A stretch of DNA of 64,000 nucleotides. Source: Rhodoblastus sp963804045. GTDB taxonomy: Bacteria > Pseudomonadota > Alphaproteobacteria > Rhizobiales > Beijerinckiaceae. The stretch is from contig CAWDOR010000033.1 of the NCBI GenBank assembly GCA_963804045.1, positions 124,001 to 188,000 on the forward strand, written 5' to 3'. Positions 1 through 9,766 of this stretch are shown here, one piece after another. Numbering within the stretch: the stretch's first letter is position 1; each line of letters opens with the position of its first letter. The notes beneath the pieces were generated by a model that made no database searches, was not told where the DNA came from, and worked only from the letters and a program-made list of their open reading frames with translations. Both the position numbers and the translations under genes were made by a program.

Positions 1-585
1 CAAGTCTCGTCCGCGACCATCGCCTTCGGCCACGGCCTCGCGGTGGCCCCCTTGCAGGCGATGATGGCCGTGGCCGCTCTGTGCAATGGCGGCTATCTGG
101 TCACCCCGACCTTCCTCAAGCGCCCGGCGGATTTCGACAAGACCAGCCAGCCGCATGTGATCAAGGCGGAGACCAGCGAGGCGCTGCGCTACATCATGCG
201 CCTCAACGCCGAGGTCGGCACCGCCAAGAAAGCCAATATTCCCGGCTATTTCGTCGGCGGCAAGACCGGCACGGCGGAAAAAGTGTTTCACGGCCGCTAC
301 GACCACAACAAACTCTTCACCACCTTCATGGCGGTCTTGCCCGCCGACAAGCCGCGCTATCTGTTCATGACGGTGATGGATGAGCCGCAGGGCCGGCCCG
401 AAGACGGTCATTTCGCCACGGCCGCCTATAATTCCGGCTATGTCACGGGGCGGCTGATCGAGCGCGTCAATCCGATCCTCGGCGTCGAGCCGCGCATCGA
501 CCTGCCGACGTCGCCTTTCCCACTGCTGGCGCGCATGGGCTATGGCTTCGCCAACCAACCGGCGCGGGCGGGGGAAGAAGAATGA
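1..585 (+). CDS. ftsI: Peptidoglycan D,D-transpeptidase FtsI (PBP3), 3' part
   Basis: C-terminal 194 codons of the septal transpeptidase that cross-links peptidoglycan at the division site; the 5' part lies outside the window. The reading frame is open from base 1. Visible are the FGHG stretch typical of the FtsI/PBP2 transpeptidase domain and the KTGTAEK box (about bases 262-282) containing the KTG triad that lines the active site; the SxxK and SxN motifs are upstream of the window. The TGA stop overlaps the murE ATG (ATGA at 582-585), showing translational coupling. Its position before murE is the classic dcw order. FtsI and not a PBP2 paralogue is inferred from this context. Confidence 0.93.
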   Translation, partial: QVSSATIAFGHGLAVAPLQAMMAVAALCNGGYLVTPTFLKRPADFDKTSQPHVIKAETSEALRYIMRLNAEVGTAKKANIPGYFVGGKTGTAEKVFHGRYDHNKLFTTFMAVLPADKPRYLFMTVMDEPQGRPEDGHFATAAYNSGYVTGRLIERVNPILGVEPRIDLPTSPFPLLARMGYGFANQPARAGEEE

Positions 586-2024
586 CCCGCCTCGCCGAAT
601 TCTTTCCCGAAGCGCCGACCGCCTTGCGCGACCGCGAAGTCGCCGGCCTGACCGCCGACAGCCGCGCGGCGGCGCCGGGCATGGTGTTTTTCGCTTTGGC
701 CGGCGCCAAGGCGGATGGAATGGCTTTCGCCGCCCAGGCGCTGGCCGCCGGGGCGCTCGCCGTGGTCGGCGACCGGCTGGCGCCGGCGGAAATCGCCGCA
801 AGCTACATCCAGGTCGCCGACGCCCGCGCCGCTTTGTCGCGCGCGGCGGCGGTGTTTTATCCGCGTCAGCCCGAAAACATCGTCGCGGTGACCGGCACCT
901 CGGGCAAGACTTCGGTCGCCGATTTCACCCGGCAGATTTTCGCCGCTTGCGGTTTTGCCGCGGCGTCGTTGGGCACCATCGGGGTGATAAAACCTTCGGG
1001 CGCCGTCTATGGCTCGCTGACGACGCCCGATCCGCTGACCTTGCACAAGACCCTCGATTCCCTGGCGGGCGAGGGCGTCACCCATCTCGCCATGGAGGCC
1101 TCGTCCCATGGCCTCGACCAGCGCCGCCTCGACGGCGTGCGGCTGCGCGCCGCCGGCTTCACCAATCTGTCGCGCGACCATCTCGATTATCACGCCGATC
1201 TCGAAGAGTATTTCGCCGCGAAATTGCGGCTGTTCGCCGAGCTTTTGCCCGCTGGCGGAACCGCCGTCGTCGCCGCCGACGGCGATTTCGCCGGTCGCGT
1301 CATCGAGACCTGCCGCAAGCGCGGGCTAAAGGTGTTTTCGGTGGGCGAGAAGGGCGAAGCGCTCCGCCTTACCGCCATGAAAGCCGAAGGCTTCGACTTG
1401 CGCCTGACGCTGCAATTCGAGGACGTCGAAACCGTCGTCAAATTGCCGCTGGCCGGCGGTTTTCAGGCGGAAAACGCCTTGGTCGCGGCGGGGCTGGCCA
1501 TAGCGGCCGGCGCGCCGCCGGCCAAAGTCTTCGCCGCGCTGGAACATCTCAACGGCGCGCCGGGACGGCTGGAGCGGGTCGGCGACAAGCAAGGCGCGCC
1601 GGTTTTCGTCGATTACGCCCATAAGCCCGACGCGCTGGAAAAGGCTTTGGCCGCGCTGCGGCCCTTCGCGCAAAACCGGGTGATTGTCGTGTTCGGCTGC
1701 GGCGGCGACCGCGACGCCGGCAAAAGGCCGATCATGGGCGAAATCGCCACGCGCGGCGCCGATCTGGTCATTGTCACCGACGACAATCCGCGCAGCGAAG
1801 AGCCGGCGCGCATTCGCGCGGAAATTCTCGCGGCGGCGCCGGGCGCGCAGGAAATCGGCGACCGCGCCAAGGCCATTCGCGCCGGCGTCGAGGCATTGGG
1901 TCCGGGCGACGTCTTGCTGATCGCCGGCAAGGGCCATGAAACCGGACAGATCGTCGGAGGAAGAATCTTGCCCTTTTCCGATCATGAGGAGGCGCGGGCC
2001 GCCTTGGCGGAGGCGCGCGCATGA
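582..2024 (+). CDS. murE: UDP-MurNAc-L-Ala-D-Glu:meso-diaminopimelate ligase MurE
   Basis: Cytoplasmic ATP-dependent ligase adding the third stem-peptide residue to UDP-MurNAc-dipeptide. 480 aa, normal for the family. Residues 104-111 (TGTSGKTS) are the Mur-ligase P-loop; residues 401-404 (DNPR) are the signature that selects meso-diaminopimelate over lysine, predicting A1-gamma (DAP-type) peptidoglycan. SSHGLDQ near residue 174 belongs to the central domain. The start overlaps the ftsI stop by four bases and the stop overlaps the murF ATG (ATGA at 2021-2024), so the three genes are translationally coupled. Confidence 0.97.
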   Translation: MTRLAEFFPEAPTALRDREVAGLTADSRAAAPGMVFFALAGAKADGMAFAAQALAAGALAVVGDRLAPAEIAASYIQVADARAALSRAAAVFYPRQPENIVAVTGTSGKTSVADFTRQIFAACGFAAASLGTIGVIKPSGAVYGSLTTPDPLTLHKTLDSLAGEGVTHLAMEASSHGLDQRRLDGVRLRAAGFTNLSRDHLDYHADLEEYFAAKLRLFAELLPAGGTAVVAADGDFAGRVIETCRKRGLKVFSVGEKGEALRLTAMKAEGFDLRLTLQFEDVETVVKLPLAGGFQAENALVAAGLAIAAGAPPAKVFAALEHLNGAPGRLERVGDKQGAPVFVDYAHKPDALEKALAALRPFAQNRVIVVFGCGGDRDAGKRPIMGEIATRGADLVIVTDDNPRSEEPARIRAEILAAAPGAQEIGDRAKAIRAGVEALGPGDVLLIAGKGHETGQIVGGRILPFSDHEEARAALAEARA

Positions 2025-3454
2025 GCGAATATCTGTGGAGCGGCCTCGGCCTGATCGCCCCTTTGCGCGCCCGGGTGCTCGGCGCGCCGCCGCTCGGCGT
2101 CAACGGCATTTCCATCGACACCCGCAGCCTGGCGCCAGGCGATCTGTTCTTCGCCATCAAGGGCGACAACACCGACGGCCACGATTATGTCGCGGCCGCC
2201 TTCGAACGCGGCGCGGCGGCGGCGGTGGTGGACGAGGACCACGCCTATGCGCTGCGCGGCGCCGGCGTGCTCTATGTCGTCCATGACGTGCTGAAAAGCA
2301 TGGAAGGCCTGGCGCGCGCCGCCAGGTTGCGCACGCGCGCCGCGGTGATCGCCGTCACCGGCTCGGTCGGCAAGACCTCGACCAAGGAGGCCTTGCGCAA
2401 GGTTTTGAGCGCGGCGGGGCCGACCCATGCTTCGGAAAAGAGCTACAATAATCATTGGGGCGTGCCGCTGACCTTGGCGCGGCTGCCGGAGAGCGCGGCG
2501 TACGCGGTGTTCGAAATCGGCATGAATCACGCCGGCGAAATCGCCGCCCTGGTCGATCTGGTCCAGCCCCATGTCGCGCTCGTCACCAATGTCGCGCCGG
2601 TTCATCTGGAGCATTTCGACGGCGTCGAGGCCATAGCCCGCGCCAAGGCCGAGATTTTCTCCGGCCTGACCGAGGGCGGCGTCGCCATCGTCAATCGCGA
2701 CATCGAAACATTCGCCTTGCTCGAAGAGGAAGCGAAAAAATCCCATGCCCGCTACGTGCTGAGCTTTGGCGAGGCCGCCGGCGCCGACGGGCAATTGCTC
2801 GCCTATCGCGCCGAGGGCGACGGCGCCCGGCTTTCGGCGCGCATTCTCGGCGAGGACATTGACTTCACCGTTGGCGCGGCGGGCAAACATCTGGCGCTCA
2901 ATGCGCTGGCCGTGCTGCTGGCGGCGCGCTCGGTCGGTCTGGACTTGCGTCCGGCGGCGGAGGCCTTGGCGCATTTCACCGCGCCGCAGGGACGGGGCGC
3001 GCGCGAGATTCTGCGCGTCGATCCGCTGATCGAGGGCAGCGAATTCCTGCTGATCGACGAAAGCTACAACGCCAATCCCGCCTCGATGCGCGCGGCGCTC
3101 GATCTGCTCGGCGCGGCGGAAATTTCGGGCGAGGGTCGGCGCATCGCCGTGCTCGGCGACATGCTCGAACTGGGGCCGACCGCCGCGCAATTGCACGCAG
3201 AACTCGCCGATCCCCTGGAAAAAAATCATGTGGACCTGGTTTTCGCCGCCGGGCCGCTCAGTCGCCATCTTTTCGACGCGCTGCCGCCGCACAAACGCGG
3301 CGGCTGGACGCCAGACGCCGCGTCGCTCGAATCGGCGCTCGCCATAGCCTTGCGTCCCGGCGACGCGGTCATGGTCAAGGCCTCGAACGGCTCGAAACTG
3401 CACGCTTTGGTCGCCGCGCTGAAAAAACGTTTCGGCGTTTCGTCCGAGAACTAG
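2021..3454 (+). CDS. murF: UDP-MurNAc-tripeptide:D-Ala-D-Ala ligase MurF
   Basis: Completes UDP-MurNAc-pentapeptide by ligating D-Ala-D-Ala. 477 aa. P-loop TGSVGKTS at about residues 113-120; the NNHWG motif and the ESYNANPASM segment in the C-terminal domain are typical of MurF. It overlaps murE by four bases and is followed after 8 bases by mraY, with an AGAGGATTCC ribosome-binding stretch in the gap. Same operon, plus strand. Confidence 0.97.
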   Translation: MSEYLWSGLGLIAPLRARVLGAPPLGVNGISIDTRSLAPGDLFFAIKGDNTDGHDYVAAAFERGAAAAVVDEDHAYALRGAGVLYVVHDVLKSMEGLARAARLRTRAAVIAVTGSVGKTSTKEALRKVLSAAGPTHASEKSYNNHWGVPLTLARLPESAAYAVFEIGMNHAGEIAALVDLVQPHVALVTNVAPVHLEHFDGVEAIARAKAEIFSGLTEGGVAIVNRDIETFALLEEEAKKSHARYVLSFGEAAGADGQLLAYRAEGDGARLSARILGEDIDFTVGAAGKHLALNALAVLLAARSVGLDLRPAAEALAHFTAPQGRGAREILRVDPLIEGSEFLLIDESYNANPASMRAALDLLGAAEISGEGRRIAVLGDMLELGPTAAQLHAELADPLEKNHVDLVFAAGPLSRHLFDALPPHKRGGWTPDAASLESALAIALRPGDAVMVKASNGSKLHALVAALKKRFGVSSEN

Positions 3455-3462
3455 AGGATTCC

Positions 3463-4605
3463 ATGCTCACCTGGCTCGCCGATCTCTCCCATATTCTCGG
3501 CCCCCTGAACGTTTTCCGCTACATCACCTTTCGCGCCGCCGGGGCTTCCGCGACGGCGCTGGCCATCGTGTTCTTCTTCGGCCCGGGAATCATCGCGGCG
3601 CTCAGGCTCAAACAGGGCAAGGGACAGCCGATCCGCAGCGATGGGCCGCAGAGCCATCTGGCCAAGCGCGGCACGCCGACCATGGGCGGGCTGATGATTC
3701 TCGCCGGCGTGGCCCTGTCGACCGTGCTCTGGGCCAATCCGAAAAGCGCCTATGTCTGGATCGTGCTGTTCGTCACGCTGGGCTTCGGCGCCATCGGCTT
3801 CTATGACGATTATCTCAAGGTGACCAAGCAGAGCCACAAGGGCTTTTCCGGACGCTCGCGCCTGGCCTTCGAGGCGGGGATCGGCTTGCTCGCCGCCTAT
3901 TTCATGATGTGCGCCTCGGCCTCGGCGCCGGTGGCGTCGCTGGGCGATTTTTTCCACGCGCTGATCTCGCCCTTCACCTCGGAAATCCCGGCGACCAAGC
4001 TGGCGGCGCCCTTCATTCACGGCTGGATCGTCGATCTCGGCTGGCTGTTCCTGCCCTTCGCCGCCTTTGTCATCGTCGGCGCCGGCAATGCGGTCAATCT
4101 CACCGATGGGCTCGACGGCCTCGCCATTGTTCCGGTGATGATCGCCTCGGCGACTTTCGGCATCATCGCCTATCTCGCCGGCAATTTCATCTACGCCCAT
4201 TATCTCGGCATCAATCACGTCGCCGGCTCCGGCGAACTCACGGTGATGTGCGGCGCGGTGATTGGCGCTGGCCTCGGCTTTCTCTGGTTCAACGCGCCGC
4301 CGGCGCAAATTTTCATGGGCGACACGGGATCGCTGGCCTTGGGCGGCATGCTCGGCGCCATTTCCGTGGCGGTGAAGCATGAAATCGTGCTCGCCATTGT
4401 CGGCGGCCTGTTCGTCATGGAGGCGGTCTCGGTGATCGTTCAGGTCGTCTCCTTCAAGACCACGGGCAAGCGCGTGTTCAAAATGGCGCCGATCCACCAT
4501 CACTTCGAACAGCTCGGCTGGTCGGAGCCTCAGGTGGTCGTGCGCTTCTGGATCATTGCTTTCGTGCTGGCCCTGATCGGCCTGACAACGCTCAAGGTGC
4601 GATAG
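3463..4605 (+). CDS. mraY: Phospho-N-acetylmuramoyl-pentapeptide transferase MraY
   Basis: Integral inner-membrane enzyme that transfers phospho-MurNAc-pentapeptide to undecaprenyl phosphate, forming lipid I. 380 aa with about ten hydrophobic segments. Characteristic motifs: GTPTMGG near residue 70, the DDYLK aspartates near residue 111, NLTDGLDGLA near residue 212, and a histidine-rich APIHHHFE loop near residue 345. It is followed by a 63-base spacer before murD that contains a small hairpin, the only noticeable gap in the first part of this operon. Confidence 0.97.
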   Translation: MLTWLADLSHILGPLNVFRYITFRAAGASATALAIVFFFGPGIIAALRLKQGKGQPIRSDGPQSHLAKRGTPTMGGLMILAGVALSTVLWANPKSAYVWIVLFVTLGFGAIGFYDDYLKVTKQSHKGFSGRSRLAFEAGIGLLAAYFMMCASASAPVASLGDFFHALISPFTSEIPATKLAAPFIHGWIVDLGWLFLPFAAFVIVGAGNAVNLTDGLDGLAIVPVMIASATFGIIAYLAGNFIYAHYLGINHVAGSGELTVMCGAVIGAGLGFLWFNAPPAQIFMGDTGSLALGGMLGAISVAVKHEIVLAIVGGLFVMEAVSVIVQVVSFKTTGKRVFKMAPIHHHFEQLGWSEPQVVVRFWIIAFVLALIGLTTLKVR

Positions 4606-4631
4606 GATGAGGGCGAAGCGCTTCATCCGTC

Positions 4632-4650
4632 GCGGGTCGGAACGACCCGC
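4632..4650 (+). promoter_or_regulatory. Hairpin in mraY-murD spacer
   Basis: Seven-base inverted repeat GCGGGTC / GACCCGC with a five-base loop (GGAAC) in the 63-base gap between mraY and murD. There is no T-run after it, so it is not an intrinsic terminator. It may affect mRNA stability or sequester the murD leader; the role is not known. The AAGGAAAG ribosome-binding stretch of murD follows directly. Confidence 0.45.
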
Positions 4651-4668
4651 AACAAGGAAAGACAGACT

Positions 4669-6066
4669 ATGATTCCCGCACGCTCGTTTGACGGCAAACA
4701 GGTCGCCCTGTTCGGTCTCGGCGGCTCCGGTCTCGCCACCGCCAAGGCTTTGAAGGCTGGCGGCGCCGATGTTTACGTATGGGACGATTCCGAAGCGGCG
4801 CTGGAAAAGGCCCGCGAGGCCGGTTTCACGCCTTTCGACCTGCATGAGGCCAATTGGGGGCTGTTCGCCGCGTTGATCCTGACTCCCGGCGCGCCGCTCA
4901 CTCATCCGGCCCCGCATTGGACGGTGGTCAAGGCCCGCGAGGCGGGAATCGAGGTCATCGGCGACATCGAGCTGTTTTTGCGCGAGCGCGCCCATCTGGC
5001 GCCCCAGTCGCCCTTGGTGGCGATCACCGGCACCAATGGCAAGAGCACCACGACCTCGCTGATCGCCCATATTCTGCGCCAGGCCGGCTGCGATGTGCAA
5101 ATGGGCGGCAATATCGGCGTGCCCGTGCTCGAACTGGCGCCGCCAGACGACGGGCGCATCCATGTCATCGAATGTTCGACTTTCCAGATCGATCTGGCCC
5201 CCTCGCTCAACCCCAGCGTCGGCGTGCTGCTCAATCTGACGCCTGACCATCTCGATCGTCACGGAACCATGGAGAATTACGCGGCGATCAAGCAGCGGCT
5301 GGTCGAGCATTCGGATTTCGCCATTGTCGGGCGCGACAATTCCTTCTGCGAGGCGATCTTCCAGCATTTGAAGAAGGCCGGCCGTTCCGTGGTCGGCATA
5401 GCCAATTCGCAGCCGCAGATTTTTGGCGCGGTGCGCTATGACTTTGGCTTTCTGCGCCGCAGCTTCGCGCTGCCCGGCTTGAAGGTGCTGGAGGAAAACC
5501 TCTTCGATCTCGGCAAGGCGCCGGCGCTGCGCGGCGCCCATAATGGTCAGAACGCAGCCGCCGCTTTTTCGGTCTGCGAAAGGCTCGGCCTCGCCCATGA
5601 CGAGATCGGCGCCGGCCTCGTCTCCTATCCCGGCCTCGCCCATCGCATGGAGCAGGTTTTGAGGCGGGGCAAAGTGCTCTTTGTCAACGACAGCAAGGCC
5701 ACCAACGCCGATGCGGCGGAAAAGGCTTTGCTCAGCTATGACGACATTTTCTGGATTCTCGGCGGCAAGGCCAAGGAGGGCGGCATTGCGCCGCTGACCA
5801 AGCTTTTTGGCAAGGTGCGCAAGGCCTATCTGATCGGCGCCGCCGCGCAGGATTTCGCCGCCACGCTGGACGGCAAGGTCGCCTATGAATTCTGCGGCAC
5901 GCTGGACGTGGCCGTCGCCGCGGCCGGCAGCGACGCCAAATCGAGCGATGCGCCCGAGCCGGTCGTGCTGCTGTCGCCGGCCTGCGCCTCTTACGATCAA
6001 TATCCCAATTTCGAGAAGCGCGGCGACGCGTTTCGCGAGCTGGTCCACAACCTGCCGTCGGAATAG
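4669..6066 (+). CDS. murD: UDP-MurNAc-L-alanine:D-glutamate ligase MurD
   Basis: Adds D-Glu to UDP-MurNAc-L-Ala in the cytoplasm. 465 aa. N-terminal Rossmann-like nucleotide-binding segment (GLGGSGLATAKAL, residues 16-28), P-loop GTNGKST at residues 121-127, LTPDHLDRHG in the central domain and NDSKATNADAAEKAL in the C-terminal domain, all diagnostic for MurD. The ATG follows an AAGGAAAG ribosome-binding site. ftsW starts 15 bases after the stop. Confidence 0.97.
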   Translation: MIPARSFDGKQVALFGLGGSGLATAKALKAGGADVYVWDDSEAALEKAREAGFTPFDLHEANWGLFAALILTPGAPLTHPAPHWTVVKAREAGIEVIGDIELFLRERAHLAPQSPLVAITGTNGKSTTTSLIAHILRQAGCDVQMGGNIGVPVLELAPPDDGRIHVIECSTFQIDLAPSLNPSVGVLLNLTPDHLDRHGTMENYAAIKQRLVEHSDFAIVGRDNSFCEAIFQHLKKAGRSVVGIANSQPQIFGAVRYDFGFLRRSFALPGLKVLEENLFDLGKAPALRGAHNGQNAAAAFSVCERLGLAHDEIGAGLVSYPGLAHRMEQVLRRGKVLFVNDSKATNADAAEKALLSYDDIFWILGGKAKEGGIAPLTKLFGKVRKAYLIGAAAQDFAATLDGKVAYEFCGTLDVAVAAAGSDAKSSDAPEPVVLLSPACASYDQYPNFEKRGDAFRELVHNLPSE

Positions 6067-6081
6067 CAAGGGGAACGCAAA

Positions 6082-7245
6082 ATGGTTTCACGCGCGGAAC
6101 GTTCGGCCTTCGCCGATTGGTGGTGGACCGTGGACCGCTGGCTGCTGGCGGCGGTCGGCGCCTTGATTGTTTGCGGTCTGGTTTTGATCATGGCTGGCAG
6201 TCCGCCGGTGGCCGAGCGCATCGGCCTGCCGACCTTCCATTTCGTCAATCGCCAGGTGGAATTGCTGGCGCCGACGCTGATCCTGATGATCGGCTGCTCC
6301 TTCCTGTCGCCGCGCGATCTGCGCCGCGCCGCGCTATTGCTCTATATTTTGGCCATGGCCGCGATTTTCGCCGCCTTGCTGTTCGGTCACGAGGTCAAGG
6401 GCGCGCGGCGCTGGATTTTCGGCATTCAGCCTTCGGAATTTCTCAAGCCCGCCTTCGCCGTTCTCGCGGCATGGGCGATCTCCGAGGGCGCCAAACGCCG
6501 CGACGTGCCGGCCAATTGGCTGGCGCTGGCTCTGCTGCCGATGACGGTCATTCCACTGATCCTGCAACCGGATTTCGGCCAGACCATGCTGATTTGTCTG
6601 GTCTGGGGCGCGTTGTTCGTCATGGCGGGCATTCACTGGCTGTGGTTTCCGGCGCTGGGCGGTTTCGCCATCTCCGCCGCGGGGCTCGCCTATAAATTCG
6701 CGCCGCATGTGCGGGCGCGCATCCAGCAATTCACCAATCCCGGCGAGGGTGGGGGGCAGGCTGACACGTTTCAGGTGGAAACCGCGCATGACGCCTTCAT
6801 TTCCGGCGGCTGGTTCGGCAAGGGCCCGGGCGAGGGCACCTGGAAGCAAATTTTGCCCGATTCCCACACCGATTTCATTTTCGCCGTCACCGGCGAGGAA
6901 TTCGGCCTGCTGTTCTGCATGGCGCTGGTGTCGATCTTCGCCTTCATCGTGCTGCGCGGCCTGCTGAAAGCATCGCGCAACGACGATCCCTTCTGCCGCT
7001 TCGCCACGGCCGGGCTGGTGATGCTGTTTGGCATTCAGGCATCGATCAATATCGCCGTCAATCTGCATCTGATGCCGGCCAAGGGCATGACGCTGCCCTT
7101 CATTTCCTATGGCGGCTCCTCGCTTCTGTCCCTAGGCATTGGCATGGGTTTTCTGCTAGCGGTGACGCGCAAGCGCCCGCGTTCGGAAGTGTTGTTCGAC
7201 CATTCCGTGAGGAGCGAAAACCTGGGCGAAGGACAGACCGCCTGA
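6082..7245 (+). CDS. ftsW: Septal peptidoglycan glycosyltransferase FtsW (SEDS family)
   Basis: Polytopic inner-membrane SEDS protein, 387 aa with about ten hydrophobic segments, that polymerises lipid II into glycan strands together with FtsI. Visible family signatures: GARRWI and QPSE near residues 111-119, the long periplasmic loop with DTFQVETAHDAFISGGWFG, and the C-terminal FISYGGSS motif around residue 340. Being in the same operon as ftsI supports FtsW and not RodA. The stop overlaps the murG start by one base (TGATG at 7243-7247). Confidence 0.96.
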   Translation: MVSRAERSAFADWWWTVDRWLLAAVGALIVCGLVLIMAGSPPVAERIGLPTFHFVNRQVELLAPTLILMIGCSFLSPRDLRRAALLLYILAMAAIFAALLFGHEVKGARRWIFGIQPSEFLKPAFAVLAAWAISEGAKRRDVPANWLALALLPMTVIPLILQPDFGQTMLICLVWGALFVMAGIHWLWFPALGGFAISAAGLAYKFAPHVRARIQQFTNPGEGGGQADTFQVETAHDAFISGGWFGKGPGEGTWKQILPDSHTDFIFAVTGEEFGLLFCMALVSIFAFIVLRGLLKASRNDDPFCRFATAGLVMLFGIQASINIAVNLHLMPAKGMTLPFISYGGSSLLSLGIGMGFLLAVTRKRPRSEVLFDHSVRSENLGEGQTA

Positions 7246-8366
7246 TGCAGGACGACAATCTCATTTTGCTCGCCGCCGGGGGCACCGGCGGCCATCTTTT
7301 TCCCGCCGCGTCCCTGGCCCATGCGCTTCTGGCGCGGGGCGCGCGCATCAGGCTGGCGACGGACGACCGCGCCCTCAAATATGGCCAGGAGTTTCCCGCC
7401 GAGGCCGTGCATGAGATCAGCTCGGGCACGCCGACCGGCGCCGGAATTGGGTCCAAGCTGACGGCGCTGCTGAAACTGGCCAATGGCGTGCTCGAAGCCT
7501 ATAATCTTTGCGGCGAATTGAAGCCGCGCGCCATCGTCGCCTTTGGCGGTTATCCGACTGTGCCGCCGGCGCTCGGCGCTAGTCTGCGCGGCGTGCCGCT
7601 GATCCTGCACGAACAGAATGCGGTGATCGGTCGCGCCAATAAATTCCTGTCGCGCCGCGCCAAATTGATCGCCTCGGGCTTCCCCACGCTTGACGGCCTG
7701 TCGCCGGCGGCGCGGTCTCGCGTCGCCTATGTCGGCAATCCCGTGCGCCCGGCGGTGCTGGACGCGGCGAAAACGCCCTATCCCAATTTCGACGACGGCA
7801 AACTGCGGCTGTTGATCACCGGAGGTTCGCAGGGGGCGCGGGTGTTTTCCGATGTCCTGCCCGAGGCGCTGGCCAAGCTTTCCGACGAACAGCGCGCCCG
7901 ACTCGTGATCGTTCAGCAGGCCCGCGACGAAGACCTTTCGCGCGTCAAGGACGCCTATGCCCGGCTGAAGCTCAATGTCGAGGCGGCGCCCTTTTTCACC
8001 GATCTGCCCGCGCGCATCGCTGGCGCGCATCTGGTGATTGGCCGCTCCGGCGCCTCGACCGTGTCGGAACTGGCCGTGATCGGCAGGCCGTCGCTGCTGG
8101 TGCCTTTCCCCTATGCGCTCGACGCCGATCAGGCGGCCAACGCCGCCCATCTCGCGGCGAGCGGCGCGGCGGAAGTGGTGCGCCAGATCAATTTCACCCC
8201 GCAGGGTCTCGCCGACCGGCTGGCCGAGGCGCTGAACCAGCCCGAAGAGTTGAAAAAACGCGCCCAGGCGGCGAAAAGCGCCGGAGTCGCCGACGCCGCC
8301 GAACGGCTGGCGCAATTGACGTTGAAAATCGCCGGAATGGCGGAAAATTCGGAGACGACGAAATGA
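7245..8366 (+). CDS. murG: UDP-GlcNAc:lipid I N-acetylglucosaminyltransferase MurG
   Basis: Peripheral inner-membrane GT28 enzyme that converts lipid I to lipid II. 373 aa. G-loop GGTGGHLFPA at residues 12-21, HEQNAVIGRANK near residue 121, GGSQGARVFS opening the C-terminal Rossmann domain, and the donor-binding RSGASTVSEL segment. It overlaps ftsW by one base at the start and murC by four bases (ATGA, 8363-8366) at the end. Confidence 0.97.
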   Translation: MQDDNLILLAAGGTGGHLFPAASLAHALLARGARIRLATDDRALKYGQEFPAEAVHEISSGTPTGAGIGSKLTALLKLANGVLEAYNLCGELKPRAIVAFGGYPTVPPALGASLRGVPLILHEQNAVIGRANKFLSRRAKLIASGFPTLDGLSPAARSRVAYVGNPVRPAVLDAAKTPYPNFDDGKLRLLITGGSQGARVFSDVLPEALAKLSDEQRARLVIVQQARDEDLSRVKDAYARLKLNVEAAPFFTDLPARIAGAHLVIGRSGASTVSELAVIGRPSLLVPFPYALDADQAANAAHLAASGAAEVVRQINFTPQGLADRLAEALNQPEELKKRAQAAKSAGVADAAERLAQLTLKIAGMAENSETTK

Positions 8367-9766
8367 AACTGCCGCGCACGCTTGGCCCCATCCATTTTGT
8401 CGGCATTGGCGGCATCGGCATGTCGGGCATCGCCGAAGTGCTGATCAATCTCGGCTATCAAGTGCAGGGCTCCGACGCTTCCGACAACGCCAATGTCAAA
8501 AGATTGCGTGAAAAGGGCGCGAAAATTTTCATTGGCCATGACGCCCGCAATCTCGGCGAGGCCGAGGTGATCGTGGTCTCCACCGCGATCAAGCGCGACA
8601 ATCCCGAACTCTCCGCCGCGCGCGAAAAGCGCCTTCCTGTCGTGCGCCGCGCCGAAATGCTCGCGGAATTGATGCGCCTCAAGCAATGCGTGGCGGTGGG
8701 CGGCACCCATGGCAAGACCACCACGACTTCGCTGGTCGCGACCCTGCTCGACGCCGGCGGCCTCGATCCGACCGTCATCAATGGCGGGATCATCAACGCC
8801 TATGGCACCAACGCCCGCATCGGCGAGGGCCAGTGGATGGTGGTCGAGGCCGACGAAAGCGACGGCACTTTCCTGAAACTGCCCGCCGACGTCGCCGTGG
8901 TCACCAATATCGATCCCGAGCATCTCGACCATTTCAAGACTTTCGACGCCATCAAGGAGGCGTTCCGCGCCTTTGTCGAAAACCTGCCCTTTTATGGCTT
9001 CGCGGTCATGTGCCTCGACCATCCGACCGTGCAGGAACTGGTCGGCAAGATCGAGGACCGCCGCGTCGTCACCTATGGCGAAAACCCGCAGTCCGACGTG
9101 CGCCTGTCCAATATCGATCTGACCGGCGGCGTCTGCCGCTTCCAGGTGACCATTCGCGACCGGCTGCATGGCCGCGAAATCGTGCTGAAAGATCTGGTGC
9201 TGCCCATGCCCGGTCATCACAATGCGCTCAACGCCACGGCCGCCATCGCGGTGGCCTATGAACTTGGCGTCGGCCTCGACCAGATCCAGAGGGGACTTGC
9301 CGGCTTTGGCGGGGTCAAGCGTCGCTTCACCCGCACCGGCGACTGGAACGGCGTCACCATTTTCGACGACTATGGCCACCATCCCGTGGAAATCGCCGCC
9401 GTTTTGCGCGCGGCGCGGGCCTCCACCAAGGCCCAGGTGATCGCCGTGGTGCAGCCGCATCGCTATACCCGGTTGCAAAGCCTGTTCGACCAGTTCGCCA
9501 CCTGTTTCAACGACGCCGACATGGTCCTCGTCGCCGATGTCTATGCCGCCGGCGAACAGCCCATCGAGGGCGTGGACAAGGATGCGCTGGTGGCGGCGAT
9601 CAAGGCCCATGGCCATCGTCAGGCGCTGGCGCTGTCGGGACCCGAGGCTTTGCCGGGCCTTATCCGCGATCTCGCCGGTCCCGGCGACTATGTGGTCTTC
9701 CTCGGCGCCGGCAATATCACCCAATGGGCCTATGCATTGCCGGGCCAGCTCGCGGAAACCGCGTGA
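8363..9766 (+). CDS. murC: UDP-N-acetylmuramate:L-alanine ligase MurC
   Basis: First amino-acid ligase of the pathway, adding L-Ala to UDP-MurNAc. 467 aa. N-terminal GIGGIGMSGIAE dinucleotide-type fold (residues 14-25), P-loop GTHGKTT at residues 114-120, EADESDGTF and the DDYGHHPVEI segment of the C-terminal domain, all MurC-specific. It overlaps murG by four bases. Its TGA is embedded in a GTGA that also gives the GTG start of the next gene. Confidence 0.97.
   Translation: MKLPRTLGPIHFVGIGGIGMSGIAEVLINLGYQVQGSDASDNANVKRLREKGAKIFIGHDARNLGEAEVIVVSTAIKRDNPELSAAREKRLPVVRRAEMLAELMRLKQCVAVGGTHGKTTTTSLVATLLDAGGLDPTVINGGIINAYGTNARIGEGQWMVVEADESDGTFLKLPADVAVVTNIDPEHLDHFKTFDAIKEAFRAFVENLPFYGFAVMCLDHPTVQELVGKIEDRRVVTYGENPQSDVRLSNIDLTGGVCRFQVTIRDRLHGREIVLKDLVLPMPGHHNALNATAAIAVAYELGVGLDQIQRGLAGFGGVKRRFTRTGDWNGVTIFDDYGHHPVEIAAVLRAARASTKAQVIAVVQPHRYTRLQSLFDQFATCFNDADMVLVADVYAAGEQPIEGVDKDALVAAIKAHGHRQALALSGPEALPGLIRDLAGPGDYVVFLGAGNITQWAYALPGQLAETA

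Noticed and set aside
3451..6069. An 872-codon minus-strand frame opposite mraY and murD
   Set aside because: Low-complexity, Arg/Gly/Gln/His-rich translation typical of an antisense shadow.
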